Shown here in pieces: positions 7,386 through 14,419 of a stretch of 64,000 nucleotides of DNA. Below the pieces are notes generated by a model. It was not told where the DNA came from. It was given only the letters and a program-made list of their open reading frames with translations, and made no database searches. The stretch is taken from NCBI GenBank assembly GCA_944383305.1, contig CALWOZ010000004.1:1-64000 (forward strand), given 5' to 3'. Origin of the DNA: an uncultured Clostridia bacterium (lineage in GTDB: Bacteria; Bacillota; Clostridia; Lachnospirales; CAG-274). Position numbers and translations under genes: made by a program. How positions within the stretch are numbered: position 1 is the first letter of the stretch; each line of letters opens with the position of its first letter.

Positions 7386-7746
7386 ACGCAATAAGTATAG
7401 AAATAAAAAAGTAGTTATTGACAATATACTATTTGATAGTAAAAAAGAAGCTAGAAGATATAAAGAACTTAAATTAATGGAAGAGGCAGGGTTAATAACT
7501 AACCTTGTCTTACAACCTAAATATGAGGTTTTAAAAAGTTTTAAAAGGCGAGGTAAAACACATAGAAAGATAGAATACATAGCAGATTTTAGATATTTTG
7601 ACAATGAGAGACAAGCTGAGGTAATAGAGGATGTAAAAGGTGTATCTACAGATGTATTTAATATAAAAAAGAAATTATTTTTATACCAGCTAGATGAAAG
7701 TATCGTGTTTTTGGTAATAAAGAAAAATAAAATTATAGAATATTAA
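7378..7746 (+). CDS. DUF1064 nuclease-like phage protein
   Basis: 122 residues, DUF1064 family. The pattern NKKVVIDNILFDSKKEARRYKELKLM, LQPKYEV, YIADFRY, VIEDVKG is diagnostic and resembles a compact PD-(D/E)xK-type nuclease fold (Asp of ADFRY, Glu and Lys of EDVKG). It may act on replication or recombination intermediates. Start: ATG 7378 overlaps the previous stop and has GGGAG about 12 nt upstream; ATG 7369 is the alternative. Prophage 2 carries RecU instead, which may fill the same role. Confidence 0.85.
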   Translation: MIKRNKYRNKKVVIDNILFDSKKEARRYKELKLMEEAGLITNLVLQPKYEVLKSFKRRGKTHRKIEYIADFRYFDNERQAEVIEDVKGVSTDVFNIKKKLFLYQLDESIVFLVIKKNKIIEY

Positions 7747-7764
7747 ATTATAGGAGGTGTTTAT

Positions 7765-8046
7765 ATGAGTTTAAAGCGGCTTAAAGAAATTAAAAAAATA
7801 ATAATGAATATAGCTTGTGATTATTTTGACTGGAATTATGATTGGGAATGTTATAGCAACTCAGAAGGTAATATATTTATAAAATTTAAGTGTAGTGGGC
7901 AAGATTTTGAAGACCCTTTAATAAGAATTTTAATTAAAAATTCTAAAATTCTAAAAATCAAGAGTTCAGATAGTGGTTTGATTGATTTGTTAAAAAGTTT
8001 TAAAAAAGATATAGAAATAAAGTTACAAGGAATACAAGGTGATTAA
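7765..8046 (+). CDS. Hypothetical phage protein
   Basis: 93 residues with AGGAGG upstream. It has a basic helical N-terminus, an aromatic-rich central part (FDWNYDWECY) and a helical end. No family recognised. It ends 2 nt before the DnaD-like gene. Confidence 0.6.
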   Translation: MSLKRLKEIKKIIMNIACDYFDWNYDWECYSNSEGNIFIKFKCSGQDFEDPLIRILIKNSKILKIKSSDSGLIDLLKSFKKDIEIKLQGIQGD

Positions 8047-8047
8047 A

Positions 8048-8884
8048 ATGGATAATAAAGGCTGGATAACAATTGATAGAAAAATATTAGAGTGGGAATA
8101 CTATCACGATTTAACAACCTTTAAAGTATTTTTACACTTGATACTAACTGCTAATTTTAAAGATACGAAATATATGGGATTTATAGTTAAACGTGGAAGT
8201 CTAATAATAAAACAAAGTGAATTAGCAGAGCAATTAAATTTGACAATCAAGCAGTTAAGAACTGCCTTTACAAAACTTAAAAAAAGTGGCGTCATTGAAA
8301 CAAACTCAACAAATAAATTTACGATAGTTAAAATTATAAACTATGAGTATTATCAAAATACAGAAAGGCAGACAAAGGGCACACAAGGGGCAAACGAAGG
8401 GCAGACAAAGGGCGAACAAAGGGCACACATAGATAAACAAATAAACAATGATAACAATGTAAATAATGAGAACAATAGTAGTAGTAGTAATAGTAATAAT
8501 ATAAATAATAATGGGTGGTGCTTGTATCCACAAAACTACGTTAAAGCCTATTTGCAAAGCATTAATCCAGTAGCTAGTAACTTTGAGATAGAAAAGTTAA
8601 TCTCGTGGGAGAATGAATTACCAACAGAGCTAATTGAAAGAGCAGTACAAGAAGCAATACTAGCTAATGTTCATAATTTTAATTACATAAACAGAATATT
8701 AAACAGGTGTATAGAACAGGGCATAACAACAGTTAGTCAGTTTGATAATATGCAAAAAATAAGAGAAAGGGGCAGACAAAATGGATCAAGCATTGAAAGA
8801 CAAGCTACAGGCAGTACAGCAACTAATAAACCAACAACAGAAGACTTCAGAGAACTTATCCAAAAACACACAACAGTATTATGA
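8048..8884 (+). CDS. DnaD-like replication initiation protein
   Basis: 278 residues. The N-terminal ~100 residues are a winged-helix domain (GWITIDRKILEWEYYHD, then QSELAEQLNLTIKQLRTAFTKL). A hydrophilic Asn/Gln-rich linker (about 105-160) follows, then a DnaD-type domain near 165-230 (NFEIEKLISWENELPTELIERAV). It should recognise the phage origin and recruit the helicase loader encoded next. ATG 8048 lies directly after the previous stop with AAGGTGA upstream. Its 3' end overlaps the DnaC-like gene by about 100 nt. Confidence 0.88.
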   Translation: MDNKGWITIDRKILEWEYYHDLTTFKVFLHLILTANFKDTKYMGFIVKRGSLIIKQSELAEQLNLTIKQLRTAFTKLKKSGVIETNSTNKFTIVKIINYEYYQNTERQTKGTQGANEGQTKGEQRAHIDKQINNDNNVNNENNSSSSNSNNINNNGWCLYPQNYVKAYLQSINPVASNFEIEKLISWENELPTELIERAVQEAILANVHNFNYINRILNRCIEQGITTVSQFDNMQKIRERGRQNGSSIERQATGSTATNKPTTEDFRELIQKHTTVL

Positions 8885-9578
8885 TAAAAGTTCAAATAAA
8901 CTCTTAGGTTTAGAAAACTGTGAAATATGCAATGGTTTAGGAATGATATTAACTGAAGAAAATGGTACAACATACTCAAAATACTGTACTTGTGTTAAAA
9001 AGAAAATGTCACAAGAAAGGTTTGAAAAAACAGAAATAGCTAACAAGATAAACTACACATTTAAGGACTACAAAGCCAATGAAGAATGGCAGAAAAATAT
9101 ATTAAAACAAGCAATAGATTATGTTAAACACTTTGAAGATAACTGGTTTTACATAGGTGGTCAAATAGGGGCAGGCAAAACCCATATATGTACAGCTATT
9201 CTTAGAAATATAGGAGAGATTAGCAATATAAGCTATATATACATAAAATGTGACGAAGAATTAGAAAAATTAAAACAACTAACATACGATAATTCAGAAG
9301 AATATGGAAACGTTATGTATAGACTTAAAAATACTGGATTATTATTTATAGATGACTTTTTTAGAAAGCCACCAACAGAAGTAGATAAGGCTAAAATGTT
9401 TGATATTATTAATTTTAGATATTTAAACAATAAACCTTGTATATTCTCAAGTGAAAAATCATTGCCAGAAATATTAAACATAGACGAAGCAATAGGAAGT
9501 AGGATTTTTGAAATGGCTAAAAAGTTTAATGTTGAAATAGGTAAAGATATGAAAAAGAATTATAGATTAAAAATTTAA
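8781..9578 (+). CDS. DnaC-like helicase loader ATPase
   Basis: 265 residues, AAA+ replicative helicase loader (DnaC/DnaI type). A Cys cluster near residues 47-72 (CEIC..CTC) suggests a zinc site. Walker A is GGQIGAGKTH and Walker B is LLFIDDFF, with a sensor-like region IFSSEKS after it. It starts at ATG 8781 inside the DnaD-like gene, preceded by AAGGGGC. It should load the host DnaB-type helicase at the phage origin. Confidence 0.93.
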   Translation: MDQALKDKLQAVQQLINQQQKTSENLSKNTQQYYDKSSNKLLGLENCEICNGLGMILTEENGTTYSKYCTCVKKKMSQERFEKTEIANKINYTFKDYKANEEWQKNILKQAIDYVKHFEDNWFYIGGQIGAGKTHICTAILRNIGEISNISYIYIKCDEELEKLKQLTYDNSEEYGNVMYRLKNTGLLFIDDFFRKPPTEVDKAKMFDIINFRYLNNKPCIFSSEKSLPEILNIDEAIGSRIFEMAKKFNVEIGKDMKKNYRLKI

Positions 9579-9590
9579 GGAGGAAGAAAA

Positions 9591-9950
9591 ATGGGAAATA
9601 AAAAGCAGTATACCTGGACACAAAATAAGAATTATTGGACTAATGATGTGTTTAATAGCATAGAAGAGTGCATTGAAGATGCTAAAACACAGAATTATAG
9701 TGGTTATATATTTATAGGTAGGGTACATTATTTTGAACCTAAAATAGATGTAGAAAATTTACTTTATGATTTACAAGAAGAAGTCTATTGGGAATATCGT
9801 AATGTTGCTGAAAGTTGGGAGTTCAAATGTGAAACGGTTGAAATACTATCAGAAAGATTAAATAAATGTTTTAAAAATTGGTTAGAGGAAACAAATCAAG
9901 AGCCTAATTTTTATGAGGTATGCGATATTGAACGTATTTATATTGATTAA
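9591..9950 (+). CDS. Hypothetical phage protein
   Basis: 119 residues, acidic and rich in Trp/Tyr (YTWTQNKNYWTND). It resembles short uncharacterised proteins common between the replication genes and the late regulator in clostridial phages. AAGGAGG lies upstream. Function unknown. Confidence 0.6.
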   Translation: MGNKKQYTWTQNKNYWTNDVFNSIEECIEDAKTQNYSGYIFIGRVHYFEPKIDVENLLYDLQEEVYWEYRNVAESWEFKCETVEILSERLNKCFKNWLEETNQEPNFYEVCDIERIYID

Positions 9951-9963
9951 GGAGTGAAAGAAA

Positions 9964-10524
9964 ATGAACAAAGAACAAATAAAATTCGTTGAAAGTATTC
10001 TAAAAAGTAAAGAAGTAAAAATACAAGGGGTTAAGATAGATTTAACAGAGGAACAGTTGCAAAAATTACAACAGTTGGTTGTGCCTAAATACAATAATCC
10101 TTTTGAGAGGGTTGATAAAGGGGAAAAATATTATTCCATAGGTGTATTTTCAGAGGAGTTTGTAGTTTTTGAAAATACTGAAAAGCATATTGAAAGAGAT
10201 GTTGAAAGATTTAGCAATGGCAACTACTACAACAATAAAGGATTTGCTGAACAAGTAGCAATGGATATGAACTTGCAACAAAGATTAAGGAAGTTTACAT
10301 ATGAAAATAGTGGGGGGAAAGAGTTATGGAAATGTAAAGATGTTGGAAAATATTATATTGCACTTGATGCAGATTTTAATAAATGGATTTGGCGCCTGGA
10401 ATGGTTTGAGAGAAATCCTTTTCAAGTATATTTTAAAGATTTAGAAACAGTAGAACGTGCAATAGAAGAAGTGGTAAGACCTTTCTGCAAAGAAAATCCT
10501 AATTATAGATTTCAAGAAGAATAA
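9964..10524 (+). CDS. Hypothetical phage protein; decayed copy in prophage 2
   Basis: 186 residues with a helical N-terminus (LTEEQLQKLQQLV) and a mixed C-terminal domain (YIALDADFNKWIWRLEW). No family assigned. A shrunken copy with stops and a large internal deletion lies at the same place in prophage 2 (40376-40606), just before the paralogous regulator gene. It is therefore dispensable there. Confidence 0.6.
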   Translation: MNKEQIKFVESILKSKEVKIQGVKIDLTEEQLQKLQQLVVPKYNNPFERVDKGEKYYSIGVFSEEFVVFENTEKHIERDVERFSNGNYYNNKGFAEQVAMDMNLQQRLRKFTYENSGGKELWKCKDVGKYYIALDADFNKWIWRLEWFERNPFQVYFKDLETVERAIEEVVRPFCKENPNYRFQEE

Positions 10525-10533
10525 GGAGAACCT

Positions 10534-10959
10534 ATGAAAGACAAATACAAGGACATAAAAAAGTATCTAAACAGAGTTTATCGATTAACACAAACAAGAG
10601 ATAAGCTAGAAAGGGAATACGAGAAAAAGCAGAAAGAAGTAGGAAATATAAGTGTGAGTAATTTGGAAATAAAAAGTAATAAGATTGTGTCTAATGTTGA
10701 AAATAAAGCCATAGAATTGATTAGTCTTAAAAATAATATAGATTTACATAATATAAAAATAGATGAACTTAAAAAAGAAATATCTTGTGTTATAAGTAGG
10801 GTTGAAGATGAAAACTTAAGAGATTTATTAAGACTTAGGTATCTTGAGTTTAGAAAGTGGGAGGATATAGCTTATATTTTACATTATTCTAAGAGACATA
10901 CAAGGAGAAAATATAATGAAGCATTAGGAGAAGTTGAAAAAATCTTAATAAACAATTGA
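10534..10959 (+). CDS. Late transcription regulator, sigma-region-4-like (DUF1492/ArpU type)
   Basis: 141 residues. A long helical N-terminal part is followed by a sigma-70 region-4-like HTH (LRLRYLEFRKWEDIAYILHYSKRHTRRKYNEAL). Regulators of this kind sit just before phage packaging genes and activate the late operon. The paralogue at 40616-41041 is nearly identical up to residue 117 but differs at most positions of the recognition helix (SKRHTRRK here, SDKHIFKK there). The late promoter downstream carries matching but different direct repeats. Its stop codon is part of the next promoter's -35. Confidence 0.85.
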   Translation: MKDKYKDIKKYLNRVYRLTQTRDKLEREYEKKQKEVGNISVSNLEIKSNKIVSNVENKAIELISLKNNIDLHNIKIDELKKEISCVISRVEDENLRDLLRLRYLEFRKWEDIAYILHYSKRHTRRKYNEALGEVEKILINN

Positions 10960-10984
10960 CATATTTATTAAAAAAAAGTATAAT
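10956..10984 (+). promoter_or_regulatory. Consensus promoter overlapping the regulator stop
   Basis: TTGACA (10956-10961), 17 bp, TATAAT (10979-10984). Transcription would meet the hairpin 11019-11044 within about 60 nt, so this may make a short RNA antisense to the 3' end of the toxin mRNA encoded on the other strand. The same arrangement is kept in prophage 2 (41038-41066). Confidence 0.8.
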
Positions 10985-11018
10985 ATTATTAAGATATAAG
11001 ATTTTCAAACAATACAAA

Positions 11019-11044
11019 AGCATAGGAACTGCCATTCCTATGCT
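11019..11044. terminator. Bidirectional terminator between short RNA and toxin gene
   Basis: Perfect 10-bp stem AGCATAGGAA/TTCCTATGCT with a 6-nt loop, followed by CTTTTT on the plus strand. It terminates both the short plus-strand RNA and the leftward toxin mRNA, giving 3'-end overlap of the two. Confidence 0.8.
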
Positions 11045-11060
11045 CTTTTTATGTAGCAGG

Positions 11061-11162
11061 CTATTCGTTGTCGCTATTGTTTCTATCGTCTAGCCATTTA
11101 CATATGTAATATGATGCTACATTTGAAACAATAGAAACTATTATTGATATAAAGATTTCCAA
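11061..11162 (-). CDS. Type I toxin-like small membrane protein (KWLD type)
   Basis: 33 residues: an N-terminal hydrophobic helix (IFISIIVSIVSNVASYYI) followed by CKWLDDRNNSDNE. This resembles small membrane toxins of clostridial type I toxin-antitoxin systems, which end in a positively charged KWLD segment. It starts at TTG (complement of 11160-11162) with GGGAGG 8 nt upstream. That site is locked in a stem (11172-11196). The 5' leader GTTGTCGCT is complementary to AGCGACAAC near the stop codon. A 33-residue homologue is encoded at 41145-41246. Confidence 0.7.
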   Translation of the reverse strand: MEIFISIIVSIVSNVASYYICKWLDDRNNSDNE

Positions 11163-11171
11163 ACAATACAC

Positions 11172-11196
11172 CTCCCTTCTGTTGCCAGAATGGGAG
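11172..11196 (-). promoter_or_regulatory. Ribosome-site-sequestering hairpin of the toxin mRNA
   Basis: On the minus strand CTCCC-A-TTCTG pairs with CAGAA-G-GGAG: 10 pairs and one bulge, closing over the toxin's GGGAGG. The same sequence is preserved in prophage 2 (about 41256-41280). Sequestered ribosome sites are typical of type I toxins. Confidence 0.65.
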
Positions 11197-11209
11197 CGAC
11201 AACATAAAC

Positions 11210-11237
11210 ATTATAACATAAGTAAAAAATATTTCAA
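11210..11237 (-). promoter_or_regulatory. Toxin promoter, prophage 1
   Basis: Minus strand TTGAAA, 16 bp, TATAAT with an extended -10 (TGTTATAAT). It lies directly upstream of the leader of the 33-residue toxin. Confidence 0.75.
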
Positions 11238-11244
11238 TAAAAAT

Positions 11245-11302
11245 ATGTCCTTGTATGTCCCTTTTTAATGTGATATTATGTTATTGTAGAATTATATCTA
11301 CA
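11245..11302 (+). promoter_or_regulatory. Late-operon promoter with phased direct repeats
   Basis: Two ATGTCC repeats 10 bp apart (11245-11250, 11255-11260) replace a -35 element. They are followed by an extended -10, TGATATTAT (11271-11279), and a palindrome TGTAGA..TCTACA (11285-11302) at the 5' end of the transcript. In prophage 2 everything is conserved except the repeats, which become ATGATACC at the same 10-bp period. This looks like an activator-dependent promoter for the 10534-10959 regulator. Confidence 0.6.
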
Positions 11303-11348
11303 GCCTTACTTCTTTATATAAATTATATATATATTAATTATTGAAAAA

Positions 11349-11437
11349 GCTGGTCAAGTTCCAGCAACAAAGCCGTTAACCGGCCGTAATCATTGGGGTA
11401 GACTGTAGCTCACGTAAATGTGTAAAATGATACAGTC
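11349..11437 (+). ncRNA. Candidate structured RNA in the late-operon leader
   Basis: Stems seen: GCTGG/CCAGC (11349-11365), GCCG-TTAAC-CGGC (11372-11384), and GACTGTA/TACAGTC (11401-11437). The block CAAAGC-NN-TTRAC-NN-GCCGTAATCA, then TAGAC and GCTC, recurs at 30472-30512 in prophage 2. There the stem is GCTA/TAGC, a covarying change. Both copies stand between a promoter and an intrinsic terminator. I do not recognise a known riboswitch class. A riboswitch or put-like antiterminator is possible. Confidence 0.55.
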
Positions 11438-11443
11438 GAAATT

Positions 11444-11471
11444 AAAAGCTAGACGTGTTCTAGCTTTTTTT
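11444..11471 (+). terminator. Intrinsic terminator in the late leader
   Basis: Perfect 10-bp stem AAAAGCTAGA/TCTAGCTTTT, 5-nt loop, then a T-run, 30 nt before terS. Late transcripts must pass it, so late expression probably involves antitermination. Prophage 2 has the equivalent at 41423-41449. Confidence 0.8.
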
Positions 11472-11500
11472 ATGTCTAAAATTAGAAAGGAGTGTTGCCT

Positions 11501-11953
11501 TTGGGCAAGTTAAATATAAAGCAAAAAAGGTTTGCAGATGAGTATTTGATTTGCTCAAATGCAACAGAAGCTGCAAAAAAAGCGGGATATTCGGAGAAGA
11601 CGGCTAAGCAACAAGGGCAAAGATTGTTGACTAATGTTGACCTTAAAAACTATATAGATGAAAGGCTTAAAATCCTTGAAAGTGAGAAAATAGCACAAGC
11701 AGACGAGGTAATGAAGTATTTAACCAAAGTTTTAAGAGGGCAAGAGACTGAAGAAACTATTGTTGTTGAAGGTCAAGGAGATGGGATATCTAAAGCTAGA
11801 AAAATAAAAAAAGAGGTAAGCCCAAAGGATAAGCTAAAAGCTGCTGAATTGTTAGGAAAAAGATATGGCTTATTTACAGATAAACTACAGTTAGAAGATA
11901 CAACAGTAGAGCTTAATGTAAAAGGATTTGAGGGTGTTATAGATGAAAGTTGA
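11501..11953 (+). CDS. terS: Terminase small subunit
   Basis: 150 residues. The N-terminal HTH (KQKRFADEYLICSNATEAAKKAGYSEKTAKQQGQ) is the terminase_2 pattern. It recognises phage DNA for packaging and works with TerL. TTG 11501 is chosen because AAAGGAG lies 8 nt upstream; earlier in-frame GTG and TTG codons are too close to that site. It overlaps terL by 11 nt. Confidence 0.93.
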   Translation: MGKLNIKQKRFADEYLICSNATEAAKKAGYSEKTAKQQGQRLLTNVDLKNYIDERLKILESEKIAQADEVMKYLTKVLRGQETEETIVVEGQGDGISKARKIKKEVSPKDKLKAAELLGKRYGLFTDKLQLEDTTVELNVKGFEGVIDES

Positions 11954-13154
11954 TATTGAAATAAATAAGGCTTATTTACCATATTTGTTTAGCTATAAAA
12001 ACAGGATAGAGGTTTACTATGGTGGAGCTGGTAGTGGTAAAAGTATATTTGTAGCCCAAAAGTTAGTATTAAAGGCTTTAAAAAGTAAAAGAAAAATACT
12101 TGTTATTAGAAAAGTAGCAAGGACGCAAAAGGATAGTTGTTTTGCAGTTATATGTGAAATATTTAAAAGTATTAAATATTTTGATAGATGTAGAATAAAT
12201 AAAACTACACTAGATATAACTTTACCTAATGGTAGTGTAATACTGTTTAAAGGTATGGACGATAGTGAGAAGATAAAGTCCATAGCAAATATAACGGACA
12301 TATGGTGTGAAGAAGCAACAGAACTAACACTTGATGATTTTAGTCAATTAAACTTACGTTTAAGGGCATTAAATCCCAACTTACAAATATGGTTATCTTT
12401 TAACCCAGTAAGTAAAGCTAATTGGTGTTATCAATATTTTTTTGTAAATAAGGCAGAAGCATTTATTTTAAAAACAACATACAAGGATAATGATTTTTTA
12501 CCACAAGATTATAAAGATGAAATAGAAAGCTATAAACATACAAATCCAACTTACTATAAAATCTATGTTGAGGGGGAGTTTTGTAGCTTAGATAAACTTG
12601 TGTACAATAATTATGAGATACTAGATTTTGATGTAGGTAAACTTATAAAAAGTAAAAAATATATTACATTGACAGGGCTAGACTTTGGGTTTACAAATGA
12701 CCCAACAGCATTAATAGTTAGTCTTGTAAATGAAAAAGAAAAAGAGTTATACATAATAGATGAATATGGAGAAACAGGACTGACTAATCCAGATATAGCT
12801 AACATAATAAAGTCTTTAGGCTATCAAAAAAATATTATTATGTGTGATAGTGCTGACCCTAAAAGTATCGAAGAAATAAGGCGTCAAGGTATACCACGAG
12901 TTAAAGCTTGCAAAAAGAGTCCAGATAGTGTATTACACGGTATACAGCAATTACAACAGTATAAAATATACGTACTGCCTAAATGTGAAAAGACTATAAC
13001 AGAGTTACAAAATTATGCGTGGGAAAAAGACAAGAAAACTAATGAATACATAAATAAACCGATAGATAGGTTTAACCATTTTTTAGATGCACTTAGGTAT
13101 AGTATGCAGATTATAAAAAATAGATTAGGAGTATTAGAGAAAGGAGCTTTATAA
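11943..13154 (+). CDS. terL: Terminase large subunit (PBSX type)
   Basis: 403 residues, the packaging motor ATPase and nuclease. Walker A is YYGGAGSGKS near residue 30, Walker B and catalytic Glu are DIWCEEATE near 120, and the RNase-H-like nuclease domain starts at LTGLDFGFTNDPTAL near 240. Type and length fit the PBSX/SPP1 group (terminase_6), suggesting headful packaging. The ATG overlaps the end of terS. Confidence 0.95.
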   Translation: MKVDIEINKAYLPYLFSYKNRIEVYYGGAGSGKSIFVAQKLVLKALKSKRKILVIRKVARTQKDSCFAVICEIFKSIKYFDRCRINKTTLDITLPNGSVILFKGMDDSEKIKSIANITDIWCEEATELTLDDFSQLNLRLRALNPNLQIWLSFNPVSKANWCYQYFFVNKAEAFILKTTYKDNDFLPQDYKDEIESYKHTNPTYYKIYVEGEFCSLDKLVYNNYEILDFDVGKLIKSKKYITLTGLDFGFTNDPTALIVSLVNEKEKELYIIDEYGETGLTNPDIANIIKSLGYQKNIIMCDSADPKSIEEIRRQGIPRVKACKKSPDSVLHGIQQLQQYKIYVLPKCEKTITELQNYAWEKDKKTNEYINKPIDRFNHFLDALRYSMQIIKNRLGVLEKGAL

Positions 13155-14416
13155 TGTTTTACATAGAAAAAAGTAAAAAGCTAAGTTTTGCAGATATAAA
13201 GTATTATATAGACTTATTTAGAGTTAATTATTTACCTAGATTAAGCAGACTTGATAGGTATTATAAAAATGATAATGCTATAAATTATAGAATATTTGAA
13301 GATGAAACAAAGCCTAACAATAAAATAGCTCATAGCTTTGGAGATTATATTGTTAAAACAAATGTATCAATGCTTTTAGGTTCTCCTATTGTGTATAGTA
13401 GTGAAGATGATTTAAAAGACTATCAAAATATACTTGATTTAGCAGATGAACAAGACATAAATATAGACATAGCTACAAACTGTGCAAAATACGGTTATGC
13501 TGTACAGTTATTATATTTAGATGATGATAATGATATAAATTTTTATATCATCGATAATAAGCAAGTTATATTAATCTATGCAGATGATATAATGGAAACT
13601 TTACTATATGCGATAAGGTTTTGGACAGTTAAATTAACTAATTTTGAAGAAATAGAGTATATAGAAGTTTTTTCAAATGATGAAATAAAACTATATAAAA
13701 ATGGAGTATTGCAAGAAACAACAAATAATCTATTTAGTTCTATTCCTATTGTTGTGTATAGTAACAACTCAGATAAAATAGGAGATTATGAAAACGTAAT
13801 CCCGCTAATAGATGAATATGATTTAATTACAAGTGATACTGCCAACGAGAATGATTATTTCAACAATTGTTATTTATACTTAAATACGGATAGTGTATTA
13901 CCAGAAGACATAAAAGCTATGAAAGAAAATAGGGTATTATATGGAGAAAATTTAAACCCACAATTTATATTAAAACAATCATCTAACATAGATTTAGAAA
14001 ATGAAAAAAATAGAATTGTAAAAGATATACATAAATTATCATTTGTTCCAGACTTATCCGATGAAAACTTTGCTAATAATGTAAGTGGTGTTGCTATGAA
14101 ATATAAGTTATTTGGTACACTTAACAATATGCTTAATAAACAGAGAAAGTTTAAAAAGGCTATAAACAATAGGAATAAACTTATATTTGATATGATGCAT
14201 ACAAAAAGTTTAGAAGTACCTAGCTATGTTGATATAACGTTTACAACAAATTTACCAGAAAATATAGTAGAAACAGCACAAATGATAAATATGGTAAGAG
14301 GACTTGTATCCGATGAAACATTAGTATCTTTATTGCCATTTGTTCAAGAACCTAAATGGGAAATAGAACAAGCTAATAAAAATAAGGCTATTCCTTTAAA
14401 TTATGATGAGGAATAG
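13154..14416 (+). CDS. Portal protein (SPP1 gp6-like)
   Basis: 420 residues. Forms the dodecameric ring at the capsid vertex through which DNA enters. The N-terminal pattern (LSRLDRYYKNDNAI, then AHSFGDYIVKTNVSMLLGSP) and the acidic C-terminus match SPP1-type portals. ATG overlaps the terL stop (TAATG), consistent with coupled translation. Confidence 0.92.
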   Translation: MFYIEKSKKLSFADIKYYIDLFRVNYLPRLSRLDRYYKNDNAINYRIFEDETKPNNKIAHSFGDYIVKTNVSMLLGSPIVYSSEDDLKDYQNILDLADEQDINIDIATNCAKYGYAVQLLYLDDDNDINFYIIDNKQVILIYADDIMETLLYAIRFWTVKLTNFEEIEYIEVFSNDEIKLYKNGVLQETTNNLFSSIPIVVYSNNSDKIGDYENVIPLIDEYDLITSDTANENDYFNNCYLYLNTDSVLPEDIKAMKENRVLYGENLNPQFILKQSSNIDLENEKNRIVKDIHKLSFVPDLSDENFANNVSGVAMKYKLFGTLNNMLNKQRKFKKAINNRNKLIFDMMHTKSLEVPSYVDITFTTNLPENIVETAQMINMVRGLVSDETLVSLLPFVQEPKWEIEQANKNKAIPLNYDEE

Positions 14417-14419
14417 CCT

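Noticed and set aside
8365..8430. Short tandem repeats AAAGGGCACACAAGGGGC-like suggesting a CRISPR or iteron array
   Set aside because: The units are short and irregular and lie within the DnaD-like coding sequence, giving the hydrophilic linker. They could still be iterons of the phage origin, but nothing else supports this.
11349..11437. Known riboswitch (c-di-GMP, cobalamin) or group I intron
   Set aside because: Hallmark sequences of those classes are missing; only loose resemblance such as CAAAGC. Left as unassigned RNA.
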